From assembly GCF_001295925.1 (NCBI RefSeq), contig NZ_LJHQ01000011.1, positions 62,001-126,000 of the forward strand: a DNA stretch of 64,000 bases. Reading direction: 5' to 3'. Position numbers and translations under genes: made by a program. Shown one piece after another: positions 44,006-51,937 of this stretch; the stretch's first letter is position 1, and every line of letters starts with the position of its first letter. The notes below the pieces were generated by a model. It searched no databases, was not told the DNA's origin, and was given only the letters and a program-made list of their open reading frames with translations. Origin of the DNA: Allobosea sp. AAP35. Lineage in GTDB: Bacteria; Pseudomonadota; Alphaproteobacteria; Rhizobiales; Beijerinckiaceae.

Positions 44006-44911
44006 TTACCGCGCCAGCACCTCGATGTCGCGATCGAGGCCGGATTCGACCTTGAAGTCGCGCGAATGGACCTGCCCCTCTTGCCGGGCGATCAGGACAT
44101 AGTCGCCCTCGGCCAGGATGACCTGCGGGAAGGCGCCGATGGCCTCGCGAATGACGTCGCCGCCCGGTGTCAACACGCTGAAGGCGGTGCCCGCAAAAGC
44201 CTCGCCGCCGGGCGCGGCGACCAGCTTGAGCGTCACGCGGGCGGCTCGGTGGTGCAGCGTGGCATCGGTCACCTTGCCCGATTCGACCTTCACATCGGCG
44301 CGCTGGATCGCGTTGGAATCGCCATAGGTCGAGACGACATGGTAGGTTCCCTCCGGCAGGCGGATCAGTTCGCTCCCGCGTGCGCTGGTGACCAGGCGGC
44401 CTTCGGAATTCCCCTGCAGCGGCACGAAGACCTGGAAGCTCAGCTGGGCGGGGGCGATCGGCGCATCGCCGATCGAACCGGCCAGCGACAGCCCGCCGGC
44501 GCTGATGGCGATCTGGTCGCGCAGGCCTTGCGAGCCGAGCGTGACGCGCTTGGTGCCGCTGGCGAAACCATAGGCGGCATGGAGCAGATAGGTCCCGGGC
44601 TCCAGCGAGAAAACCGGTTCGGCGTCACCCGAGCGTGCCACGATCCGCGGGGGCGAGCCATCGGCGGTTTCGCTGAGAATGCGCCAGGCCAGCCCCGAGC
44701 GGATCGGCTTGCGATCGCTGGCGAACTGCGCCGACAGCGTCAGCGGCGCGAGGACGGCATTGGTGTCCGGGCGGGGCTCGTCGGGGACGGCGGCAGGCGC
44801 CGGGGTGGCCGGAGCCTGCGCGGTGGCGAGGCCGGACGTCAGGGACAGAGCGCAGACCAGCACCGCGATCGCCTGCCGGCGCCGTCCCGCGAAACCATCG
44901 AATTCAAACAT
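44006..44911 (-). CDS. Exported protein with three degenerate beta repeats
   Basis: About 301 residues with a signal peptide (RRRQAIAVLVCALSLTSGLATAQA, cleavage near 33). After a Pro/Ala linker the chain shows three similar units about 65-95 residues apart: SLEPGTYLLHAAYG, RLPEGTYHVVSTYGDS...VKVESGKVTDATL and ILAEGDYVLIARQEGQ...FKVESGLDRDIEVL. The pattern is EG-Tyr followed by VxSG and Asp, like PEGA or carboxypeptidase-type beta domains. Not recognised as a named family. Start ATG ends at 44911, with AGGGG about nine bases upstream. It converges with the SGNH gene. Confidence 0.7.
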   Translation of the reverse strand: MFEFDGFAGRRRQAIAVLVCALSLTSGLATAQAPATPAPAAVPDEPRPDTNAVLAPLTLSAQFASDRKPIRSGLAWRILSETADGSPPRIVARSGDAEPVFSLEPGTYLLHAAYGFASGTKRVTLGSQGLRDQIAISAGGLSLAGSIGDAPIAPAQLSFQVFVPLQGNSEGRLVTSARGSELIRLPEGTYHVVSTYGDSNAIQRADVKVESGKVTDATLHHRAARVTLKLVAAPGGEAFAGTAFSVLTPGGDVIREAIGAFPQVILAEGDYVLIARQEGQVHSRDFKVESGLDRDIEVLAR

Positions 44912-45015
44912 GCTCACAGCCCCTGGTCGCCCTGCTGCTCCGTCACAGCAGGCTCGCTTGTCCTGATCATGGCAAGACACTAGGTCTGGACCTGTTCCTC
45001 GCATCCGGATGCTTC

Positions 45016-45594
45016 ATGACCGATACGCTCTCCCTGCTCAAGCAGCGCCGCTCCGTCCCGCCCCAATCCCTGGCTGCGCCCGGCCCCGATGCCGGGCAGC
45101 TTGAGGAGTTGCTGACGATCGCCTCCCGCGTTCCCGACCATGGCAAGCTGGTGCCCTGGCGCTTCATCGTGTTTGCCGGCGAGGGGCGGGCGAAGGCCGC
45201 CGATGTGGTGGCGCAGGCCTTCCGGAACAGCAAACCCGACGCCAAGCCCGAGCAGATCGAATTCGAGCGCAACCGCCTGCTGCAGGCGCCGGTGATCGTG
45301 GCCGTCGTGTCGCGCGCGGCTCCGCATGTGAAGATTCCGCAATGGGAGCAGGAGCTCTCTGCCGGTGCGGTCTGCATGACGATGCTGGTCGCCGCGCAGG
45401 CGATGGGTTTTTCCGGCTGCTGGCTGACCAACTGGTTCTCTTTCGACCGCAGCGTGTTGGCCTCGTTCGGGCTTGCAGCTGAGGAACGGATCGCCGGCTT
45501 CATCCATCTCGGCACCGCGACAGCGGTTCCCGCCGATCGCGAGCGGCCGGTGCTCGCCGCCATCGTCAGCCATTACGGAGCCTCTGCGTCATGA
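45016..45594 (+). CDS. Nitroreductase family protein
   Basis: A 192-residue FMN enzyme of the YdjA-type short nitroreductases. The family N-terminus RRSVPPQSLAAPGP and ASRVPDHGKLVPWRFIVFAGEG (about 36-57) supply FMN contacts, and GFSGCWLTNWFSFD (about 131-144) is the second FMN-site block. Electron donor and substrate are unknown. Its stop overlaps the flavin reductase start by four bases (ATGA), making a coupled two-gene operon. Confidence 0.9.
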   Translation: MTDTLSLLKQRRSVPPQSLAAPGPDAGQLEELLTIASRVPDHGKLVPWRFIVFAGEGRAKAADVVAQAFRNSKPDAKPEQIEFERNRLLQAPVIVAVVSRAAPHVKIPQWEQELSAGAVCMTMLVAAQAMGFSGCWLTNWFSFDRSVLASFGLAAEERIAGFIHLGTATAVPADRERPVLAAIVSHYGASAS

Positions 45595-46196
45595 TCTATT
45601 CGCCCGCCCTGCAGGATCACGGCCTCGGCCACGACCCATTCAAGGCGATCGTGACGCCGCGCCCGATCGGCTGGATCACGGCGATGAGCGCCCAGGGCGA
45701 GATCAATCTCTCGCCCTACAGCTATTTCAACGCGGTCTCGACCCGGCCCCACATCGTGATGTTCTCCTCCGAGGGCAAGAAGGATGCGGTTGCCTTCGTC
45801 GAGGAGACGGGCGAGTTCACCTGCTCGATGGTGACCAAGGCGCTGGCCCATCCGATGAACCTGACCTCGGCACCGCTGGCGCGCGGCACGAGCGAATATG
45901 GCCATGCCGGGCTCGAGATGGCGCCCTCGCACTTCGTCAAGCCGCCGCGCGTGGCGGCAAGCCCGGCTGCACTCGAATGCAAGCTTATCTCGGTGCAGCA
46001 GCTGGTCGATCTCGACGGACAGGCGGTTGAACGCTGGATGGTGCTGGGCCAGGTCGTCGGCATCTTCATGGACGATGCCTTCATCCGCGACGGCCGCTTC
46101 GACACCGCTGCCGCCCATCCGATCGCGCGTTGCGGCTATGCCGACTATGCCGAGGTCGACCACCTGTTTGCGATCGAGCGTCCGGCTGGCGGGTGA
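45591..46196 (+). CDS. Flavin reductase family protein (FMN-binding split barrel)
   Basis: A 201-residue flavin reductase-like protein. The FMN-binding split barrel is marked by VTPRPIGWITAMSAQGEINLSPYSYFNAVSTRPHIVMF (about 21-58) and a FEETGEFTCSMVTKALAHPMNLTSAPLARG-like block (about 69-98). It starts inside the stop of the nitroreductase gene. The two gene products may use or supply reduced flavin in one reaction. Substrate unknown. Confidence 0.9.
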   Translation: MIYSPALQDHGLGHDPFKAIVTPRPIGWITAMSAQGEINLSPYSYFNAVSTRPHIVMFSSEGKKDAVAFVEETGEFTCSMVTKALAHPMNLTSAPLARGTSEYGHAGLEMAPSHFVKPPRVAASPAALECKLISVQQLVDLDGQAVERWMVLGQVVGIFMDDAFIRDGRFDTAAAHPIARCGYADYAEVDHLFAIERPAGG

Positions 46197-46240
46197 GGAA
46201 AGCTGCCCCTGGGAGCGTTTCGCTTTCCACTGTAAGCTCA

Positions 46241-46349
46241 ACCGTCATCCTGGACGACCGCAGGTCGGCCGGGATCCATTATCGGGCACGCCGTCGCCTT
46301 ATGATGGATCCCGGCCTGCGCCGCTGCGCGGCTTGTCCAGGATGACGGT
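46241..46349. repeat. Long nested inverted repeat (palindromic intergenic element)
   Basis: Outer arms ACCGTCATCCTGGAC (46241-46255) and its complement (46335-46349) pair perfectly over 15 bp. Inner arms GGCCGGGATCCAT (46267-46279) and ATGGATCCCGGCC (46304-46316) pair over 13 bp. The element fills most of the gap between convergent genes. It is a REP-like intergenic element by appearance. Confidence 0.85.
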
Positions 46350-46358
46350 CGCGTTTCG

Positions 46359-46568
46359 TCAGACGCTTACGGCCTTCACGCGGTAGTCGCCGAGCGGGGT
46401 CAGCGCGGCGTTGATCGCGGCCGCGTCCATCGTTGCGCCTGCGGGCAGGGTCAGGCGCGGCGGCTCCAGCGTCACGGTCGTGCCCGGTGCGAGCTTCTCG
46501 GCGGCTTGCTGCACGCGCGACAGGCAGCCGCCGCAATGCATGCCCGAAACCTCGAAAATCTGAGTCAT
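46359..46568 (-). CDS. Small heavy-metal-associated (HMA) domain protein
   Basis: A 69-residue CopZ-like metal-binding protein. The ligand motif is GMHCGGC (about 9-15) with the two Cys of the CxxC site. It is a single HMA domain, as in copper or other metal chaperones. It is the last of three genes on this strand (MaoC, CoA lyase, HMA), 19 bp after the CoA lyase, so cotranscription is likely. Metal not determined. Confidence 0.9.
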   Translation of the reverse strand: MTQIFEVSGMHCGGCLSRVQQAAEKLAPGTTVTLEPPRLTLPAGATMDAAAINAALTPLGDYRVKAVSV

Positions 46569-46587
46569 TGGAAGCGTCTCCAGCGGT

Positions 46588-47463
46588 TCATTCAGCCAAC
46601 TTCACAGCGCGCGCCTTGAGGCGCAGCGCCCTGATCAGATGGGGACGATCGAGCATTTCGCCATCCAGCCCGATGACGCCGACCCCTGGATTGGCGTCGA
46701 AGAGCGCGATGATCGCCTCGGCCCGCGCCAACGCTTGCGGCGAGGGCGAGAAGATCTCGTTGATGGGCGCGACCTGGTCGGGGTGGATCGCCATCTTGCC
46801 GGCGAAGCCATCGCGCCGGGCCGCGAGGCACTCCGCGCGGAAGCCTTCGGCATCGCGAAATGCCGTGAAGACCGTGTCGATCGCATCGACCTGGGCGGCT
46901 GCGGCGGCAAACAAGGCGAGCGAACGGGCGAGGCGGTAGGGATCGGTATAGGCACCGGTTTCCAGCCGGTTGGTCTCGGCGCCGAGATCGGTGGAGAGGT
47001 CTTCCGCGCCCCAGGTCAGGGCGGAGAGCCGATGCGTCGCACCGGCATAGGTCCCCAGGCCGAAGATGCCCTTGCCGGTCTCGGTCGCGATCGGGATGAT
47101 GGTGGTGCCATCGGGCAGGTCACATTCGGCTTCGCGAACGGCGATCTTGGCGGCGAGATGGCTGACATCGATGCCGCCTTCGGCCTTGGGCAGCATGATC
47201 GCGTCGGGCGCGCCGGGCATGATCGCGTCGAGATCGGCTTCGATCAGACCCGTCGTCAGTGCATTGATGCGCACGATCAGGCGCGGCCGGCGCGGCCGGG
47301 CGCGGGCTTCCTCCAGAAAGGCACGCGTGATCTCGCGGGCCTCCGGCTTGGCATCGAGCGCAACCGAATCCTCAAGATCGAGGATGAGCGCATCGGCGCC
47401 GCTCTCGAGGGCCTTCTGCTGCTTGCGGGGGCTGTCGCCGGGAACGAAGAGGAGGGAGCGCAT
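46588..47463 (-). CDS. HpcH/HpaI-type CoA ester lyase (CitE-like)
   Basis: A 291-residue TIM-barrel lyase of the citrate lyase beta/malyl-CoA lyase group. The signature RSLLFVPGDSPRKQQKAL (about 2-19), DALILDLEDSV (about 24-34) and IVRINAL (about 63-69) hold the substrate Asp/Glu/Arg, and Glu in TETGKGIFG (about 128-136) binds metal in relatives. Likely splits a malyl-CoA, methylmalyl-CoA or citramalyl-CoA. It follows the MaoC gene by six bases, a common pairing in acyl-CoA routes. Exact substrate not determinable. Confidence 0.87.
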   Translation of the reverse strand: MRSLLFVPGDSPRKQQKALESGADALILDLEDSVALDAKPEAREITRAFLEEARARPRRPRLIVRINALTTGLIEADLDAIMPGAPDAIMLPKAEGGIDVSHLAAKIAVREAECDLPDGTTIIPIATETGKGIFGLGTYAGATHRLSALTWGAEDLSTDLGAETNRLETGAYTDPYRLARSLALFAAAAAQVDAIDTVFTAFRDAEGFRAECLAARRDGFAGKMAIHPDQVAPINEIFSPSPQALARAEAIIALFDANPGVGVIGLDGEMLDRPHLIRALRLKARAVKLAE

Positions 47464-47469
47464 GGCGGC

Positions 47470-47967
47470 TCAGACGTCGAGCGTGACGGGAGCGGGCTGG
47501 CGCCGCATGAAAGCCTGGCGCCGGCACTGCGCGACCAGCGTGCCGTCCTGCTTATAGGCGCGGTGCAGGAACTCGACGATGCCGGCCTCGGGACGCGAGC
47601 GCGATTCGCGCTTGGCGACAATCTCGGTGGTGCAGTTGACGGTATCGCCCTCGAAGAGCGGGGCCGGGAAGGTGACGTCGGTCATCCCGAGATTAGCGAT
47701 GGTCGTGCCCACCGTGGTGTCGTTGACGGAGATGCCGATCATCAGCCCCAGCGTGAACAGCGAGTTCATCAGAGGCCTGCCCCATTCGGTCTCGGTCTCG
47801 CAAAAATGCGCATCGATATGAAGCGGTTGCGGGTTCAGCGTCATGTTCGAGAAGAGCATGTTGTCCATCTGCGTCACCGTCCGCGTGAGCCGATGTTCGA
47901 TAACGGCGCCGATCTCGAAACCCTCGAAATAGATCCCGCCGCGCTGGTGGCGCTTGAGCTCTGACAT
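47470..47967 (-). CDS. MaoC family dehydratase
   Basis: A 165-residue hot-dog fold protein of the MaoC-like (R)-hydratase family. The pattern QRGGIYFEGFEIGAVIEHRLTRTVT at the N-terminus, NPQPLHIDAHFCETETEWGRPLMNSLFTLGL (about 46-76, catalytic Asp/His in HIDAHF) and VTFPAPLFEGDTVNCTTEIV fit mesaconyl-CoA or beta-methylmalyl-CoA dehydratase-like members. AGAGGG lies five bases before the ATG. Next gene downstream is a CoA ester lyase, suggesting a shared acyl-CoA pathway. Confidence 0.87.
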   Translation of the reverse strand: MSELKRHQRGGIYFEGFEIGAVIEHRLTRTVTQMDNMLFSNMTLNPQPLHIDAHFCETETEWGRPLMNSLFTLGLMIGISVNDTTVGTTIANLGMTDVTFPAPLFEGDTVNCTTEIVAKRESRSRPEAGIVEFLHRAYKQDGTLVAQCRRQAFMRRQPAPVTLDV

Positions 47968-48124
47968 CGTTCCCTCTCCGTGACATCGCGGCCGCCGTTA
48001 CGTTACGCAGCCCCGGCGAATCCACCCCGATTAACCGTTCGCTTACCATAACCGGGCCACTCTCCCCACAGCGCCGCCAAGTCATGCGGCAGGCCGCCGC
48101 CGGCGGGTTCGCCCGAGAGTGCCG

Positions 48125-49243
48125 ATGTTCCTGTTCTCCACCCCGCAGACGCGAGAAGCCCAGCCTGTCAATCCGGTCGTCAGCGCGATTCGCGACGGCG
48201 CCACCAAGACCGGGGCCGGCTTCGACTATCTCATGAAGACGGCGCAGCGGGAATCGTCGCTCGAGCCCGACGCCAAGGCCAAGACCTCGAGTGCGACGGG
48301 GCTGTTCCAGTTCATCGAACAGACCTGGCTCTCGATGGTGAAGCAGGAGGGACCCAAGCAGGGGCTCTCGAGCTATGCCGATGCGATCACCGAGACCGGC
48401 AGCGGGCGCCTCACCGTCGCCGACCCCGCCGCCCGAGAGAAGATCCTGGAACTGCGCAAGGATCCGCAGGTCGCCGCGGTGATGGCGGGCGCGCTGACCC
48501 AGAAGAACCGCGACCAGCTTGCCGGAGCGCTCGGCCGCCAGCCCCATGCCGGCGAACTCTACATGGCCCATGTGCTGGGCGCGCGCGGCGCCTCCGATCT
48601 GATCAAGGCGGCGGCCAGCGACCCGACTCGCGTCGCGGCAAAGGATTTTCCAGAGGCCGCCGCCGCCAACCGCAACATCTTCTTCGACAAGACCGGCCGG
48701 GCGCGTGGCGCTCAGGAGGTCTACGGCGTGCTCGCCGCCAGCCACGCCAACACACAGCTCGCGGCTTCGGCCACGGTCACGCAGGCGACGACGGCGCAGG
48801 GTGCCGACAAGCCGGCCGAGATCGCGGCTGCGCTGGCTCCAGGACGCGCCAAGGGGCTGATCGGCCTGTTCTCGACCGAGGGCTCGCGGGCGCCGGTCTC
48901 TCAGGCTGTCGCCAATCTCTGGGCGACGCCGCGCAGCGATGCCAGCCGGACGGCCGCGCTCGACGCCGCCGATCGCTATTTTCCGCGCCGGACAAAGTCC
49001 GACGCCACGGCCGTCGCGCCGACGGCGGCTGATGCTGCATCCGCCAATGCCGCAGCCGCCAATGCCGCTCCCGTCCGCGTGGCGAGCCAGGCGGTGGATG
49101 CGCCGCTGCCGCCCGCCCGGCCGGTGGAACTGACGCAGCCTGCTGCAACCGCCGCAACCACCGTAACCGGGCGATCCGGCGCCAAGGCGCGCCGGGCCCC
49201 GCTCGATCTCTCGGCCTTCATGATCCAGAGGAACGGCCGATGA
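48125..49243 (+). CDS. Lytic transglycosylase-like protein
   Basis: About 372 residues. The SLT-like domain is at the N-terminus: FDYLMKTAQRESSLEPDAKAKTSSATGLFQFIEQTWL (about 34-70), with the catalytic Glu in AQRESS, and GELYMAHVLGARGA (about 142-155). The rest (about 215-360) is Ala/Thr-rich with an Ala/Pro-rich stretch and probably disordered. No N-terminal signal peptide is visible; GTG 48119 is another start. It is coupled to the DUF2336 gene by an ATGA overlap. May act on peptidoglycan for an envelope structure such as the flagellum (inference). Confidence 0.8.
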   Translation: MFLFSTPQTREAQPVNPVVSAIRDGATKTGAGFDYLMKTAQRESSLEPDAKAKTSSATGLFQFIEQTWLSMVKQEGPKQGLSSYADAITETGSGRLTVADPAAREKILELRKDPQVAAVMAGALTQKNRDQLAGALGRQPHAGELYMAHVLGARGASDLIKAAASDPTRVAAKDFPEAAAANRNIFFDKTGRARGAQEVYGVLAASHANTQLAASATVTQATTAQGADKPAEIAAALAPGRAKGLIGLFSTEGSRAPVSQAVANLWATPRSDASRTAALDAADRYFPRRTKSDATAVAPTAADAASANAAAANAAPVRVASQAVDAPLPPARPVELTQPAATAATTVTGRSGAKARRAPLDLSAFMIQRNGR

Positions 49244-50454
49244 TCGTCCGCCGCTTCCTGCTGTGGGCCCGTACGGCCAATGCCGAGGAGCGCGCCCAGG
49301 GCGCGGCTGCGCTGGCAGGCGCCTATCTGCGCTCCGGCATGGCCGAGGAGGACCGGGCCGAGGCGGAGACGGCGCTGATGGCGCTGATCGACGATCCCTC
49401 GCCACGGGTGCGCCGCGCGATCGCCGAGGAGATGGCGTCCTCGCCGCGCGCGCCGCGCAATCTCGTTCTTGGCTTGATCGCCGACCAGAGCGATGTCGCA
49501 GCCCTGGTGCTGGCGCATTCGCCGGTGCTGAGCGAGGCCGATCTCGTCGATGCGGCGGCGGTCGGCGACAGTCTCGCGCAGCGCGCGATCGCGATGCGTC
49601 CCGGGCTGCCGGCTGGTGTCGGCGCGGCTTTGGCCGAAGTCGGCTGCGAGGAGGCGCTGGTGACGCTGGCGGGCAACCGCACCGCCGAGCTTCCCGATTT
49701 TTCGCTGGAGCGCATGGTCGAGCGGGCCGGCGACAACGGGGTGTTGCGCGAGGCGCTGCTGGCCCGTGTCGATCTGCCGCCGGGCCTGCGGCAGGCGATC
49801 GCTTCGAAGGTTTCCGATGCGCTGGCGAGCTTCGTTGCCGGCTGCGGCTGGCTGACGCCGGAGCGCAGCGCGCGTCTCGCGCGCGAATCGACCGAGCGTG
49901 TCGCGGTCGCGCTCGCGGCCGGCGGCGAGGATAGCGACGCGCCGGCCATCGTCGAGGTGCTGCGGCTCAATGGACGCCTGACGCCGGGGCTGATGCTGCG
50001 CTCGTTGCTCTCGGGCGAGCCGGCGCTGGCGGAAGCCGCCTTCGTCGCGCTCTCGGATCTACCCGAGGCCCGGGTCGCGGCGCTGTTGCGCGACCGTCGC
50101 GGCGCCGGCCTCAAGGCGCTCTATCGCAAGGCTGGACTGCCAGCCTCACTGCAACCGGCGTTCACCGCGGCCATCCTGGCCCTGAATGCACGCGGCTTCG
50201 ATACCGCCGGGACCGGGCGCGGCCTGGACCGATCACTGCTGCGGCAGGTACTGATCGCCTGCGAGGGGCTCGATGGACCCGAAGCCCAGGCGTTGATGGG
50301 CCTGCTGCGCCGCATGGATGCGGAGGCCGCGCGCGAAGAAGCCAGGGCGATGGCCGATTCACTGGCCGACGATGCGGCGTTTGCCTATCTCGTGGAGGCC
50401 GATCCGGCGTTGCTGGTCGAACTCGAGATCGGGGATATCCGGCACGCCGCCTGA
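49240..50454 (+). CDS. DUF2336 domain protein
   Basis: A 404-residue alpha-helical protein of the DUF2336 family, with HEAT-like repeats throughout: LMALIDDPSPRVRRAIAEEMASSPRAPRNLVLGLIADQSDVAALVLAHSPVLSEADLV is the family opening (about 45-105). No membrane segments or catalytic motifs are seen. It starts four bases inside the transglycosylase gene. Family role unknown; coupling suggests a shared envelope process. Confidence 0.87.
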   Translation: MIVRRFLLWARTANAEERAQGAAALAGAYLRSGMAEEDRAEAETALMALIDDPSPRVRRAIAEEMASSPRAPRNLVLGLIADQSDVAALVLAHSPVLSEADLVDAAAVGDSLAQRAIAMRPGLPAGVGAALAEVGCEEALVTLAGNRTAELPDFSLERMVERAGDNGVLREALLARVDLPPGLRQAIASKVSDALASFVAGCGWLTPERSARLARESTERVAVALAAGGEDSDAPAIVEVLRLNGRLTPGLMLRSLLSGEPALAEAAFVALSDLPEARVAALLRDRRGAGLKALYRKAGLPASLQPAFTAAILALNARGFDTAGTGRGLDRSLLRQVLIACEGLDGPEAQALMGLLRRMDAEAAREEARAMADSLADDAAFAYLVEADPALLVELEIGDIRHAA

Positions 50455-50469
50455 GCGGCGAATAGCCGT

Positions 50470-50880
50470 CTAGATGTTTTGCTCCGCCTCCAACTGAACG
50501 CAGTGGCGCATGACGTCGGCGCCGGTCTCGTTCCAGGTCGTGATCCCGCCGGCCATGATGACTTGGACGAGCCCCTCCGACAGCTCGGGCAGGGTGAGAC
50601 CGAGCTTCATGGCGGCAGCGGCGTGGTTCTTCGCGCCGTTCTTCTGGCCGATCAGCGTGTCGAGCAGGGCGAAGATCAGCTCCTTGGTCTTGAGATCGAG
50701 CGCCCCGCCCTCGTCGCGGTCGCGCATGATCGAGGCGCGGATCAGGCCGTAGCCGGCGAAGGCGCCGGGCGCATGTTCGGACAGCAGGCTGAAATTATCC
50801 GGGAGGCGCCCGAAGGTCGCCATGAAACTGGCTTTGCCGATATCGGTCGCGGCCTCGGTGATGTCGTCTCGGGTTGTCAC
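50470..50880 (-). CDS. Carboxymuconolactone decarboxylase family protein lacking the redox cysteines
   Basis: A 136-residue AhpD/CMD-like all-helical protein started at GTG 50880 (GAGG seven bases upstream). The region normally holding the redox motif CxxC reads QKNGAKNHAAAAMKLGLT, with no Cys; the only Cys in the protein is in MRHCVQLE near the end. The enzyme is therefore not an AhpD-type peroxidase helper and may be a decarboxylase-like or binding protein. It lies between a DUF2336 gene (convergent) and nadK on the same strand. Confidence 0.8.
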   Translation of the reverse strand: MTTRDDITEAATDIGKASFMATFGRLPDNFSLLSEHAPGAFAGYGLIRASIMRDRDEGGALDLKTKELIFALLDTLIGQKNGAKNHAAAAMKLGLTLPELSEGLVQVIMAGGITTWNETGADVMRHCVQLEAEQNI

Positions 50881-50965
50881 GGAATGTCCTCGGGGTTGGT
50901 TGCCGTCGGACCAAGCTAGACGCCTGCAGTGACCGCGACCACCGCCCGACACGACGCCCCTTTCC

Positions 50966-51739
50966 TCAATAGCCGAACTGCTCGCGCAAGATCCGCTCGT
51001 CGAGGCTGTGGCCGGGGTCGTGCAGCATGACGAGATCGACGTCGCGGTCGATCTCGATCTCGACGCGCAGCACATTGTCGATCTGGACATGGTCGGCGAC
51101 CGCGCTGACCGGGCGCTTCTCGGCCTCCAGAACCTCGATCGTGACCTTGGCATGGTCGGGCAGGAGCGCGCCGCGCCAGCGGCGGGGGCGGAAGGCCGAG
51201 ATCGGCGTCAGCGCCATAAGCGGCGCGTCAAGCGGCAGGATCGGGCCGTTGGCGGAGAGATTGTAGGCGGTCGAGCCGGCCGGCGTCGCCAGCAGCACCC
51301 CGTCGGCGATGAGTTCGGGCAGACGGACCTGGCCATCCACCGAGATCTTCAGCTTGGCGGCCTGGTAAGAGCGGCGCAGCAGCGAGACCTCGTTGATCGC
51401 CTCGGCGCGGACCTCCGTGCCGTCCTTGTCGATCGCCTTCATCGATAGTGGGTGGACGACGCTGCGCTGCGCCTCCGACAGCTTCTTGCGCAGGCCGCGC
51501 TCGCGGAACTCGTTCATGAGGAAGCCGACGGAGCCGCGGTTCATGCCGTAGATCGGCGTGCCGGTGCCGATGAAGCGATGCAGCGTCTGCAGCATCAGCC
51601 CGTCGCCGCCGAGCGCCACGATGACGTCCGCGGTGGCCGTATCGGCATTGCCATAGCGCTCGGTCAGCTTGGCGAGCGCGGCCTGGGCTTCGGGCGTGTC
51701 GCTGGCAACGAAGGAGATGGCCTGAAAGCGCTCGGTCAT
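50966..51739 (-). CDS. nadK: NAD kinase
   Basis: Phosphorylates NAD to NADP. The 257-residue product has the GGDG motif in [18 protein letters not shown] (about 41-58), the NE/D segment [15 protein letters not shown] (about 115-129) and the conserved [17 protein letters not shown] (about 154-170). Start at the ATG ending at 51739, six bases after AGGA; one codon earlier is another ATG. The gene for a Tat-exported metallo-hydrolase lies upstream on the same strand, with a terminator between. Confidence 0.95.
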   Translation of the reverse strand: MTERFQAISFVASDTPEAQAALAKLTERYGNADTATADVIVALGGDGLMLQTLHRFIGTGTPIYGMNRGSVGFLMNEFRERGLRKKLSEAQRSVVHPLSMKAIDKDGTEVRAEAINEVSLLRRSYQAAKLKISVDGQVRLPELIADGVLLATPAGSTAYNLSANGPILPLDAPLMALTPISAFRPRRWRGALLPDHAKVTIEVLEAEKRPVSAVADHVQIDNVLRVEIEIDRDVDLVMLHDPGHSLDERILREQFGY

Positions 51740-51883
51740 CATGCATCCTGAAGGCGGCGCGCCGTGTCGCGCAGACCGTGCCTTAGCATGGGTGGCGAGA
51801 CAATCGCGAGCCGGCATGCCCGGAAAACGGCGCCTCATGAAAACAGCGCCCATCAAGACGACGCCCATCAAAACGAAGTCCAT

Positions 51884-51909
51884 AAAAAAGGCCGGGGTCG
51901 CCCCCGGCC
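51884..51909 (-). terminator. Intrinsic terminator after the metallo-hydrolase gene
   Basis: On the minus strand an 8-bp GC stem (GGCCGGGG/CCCCGGCC, 51890-51897 with 51902-51909) is followed by TTTTTT (51884-51889). It ends the transcript of the gene that stops at 51938. Confidence 0.85.
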
Positions 51910-51937
51910 TGCGTCGTCTGGAACCTGGCCGCCAGTC

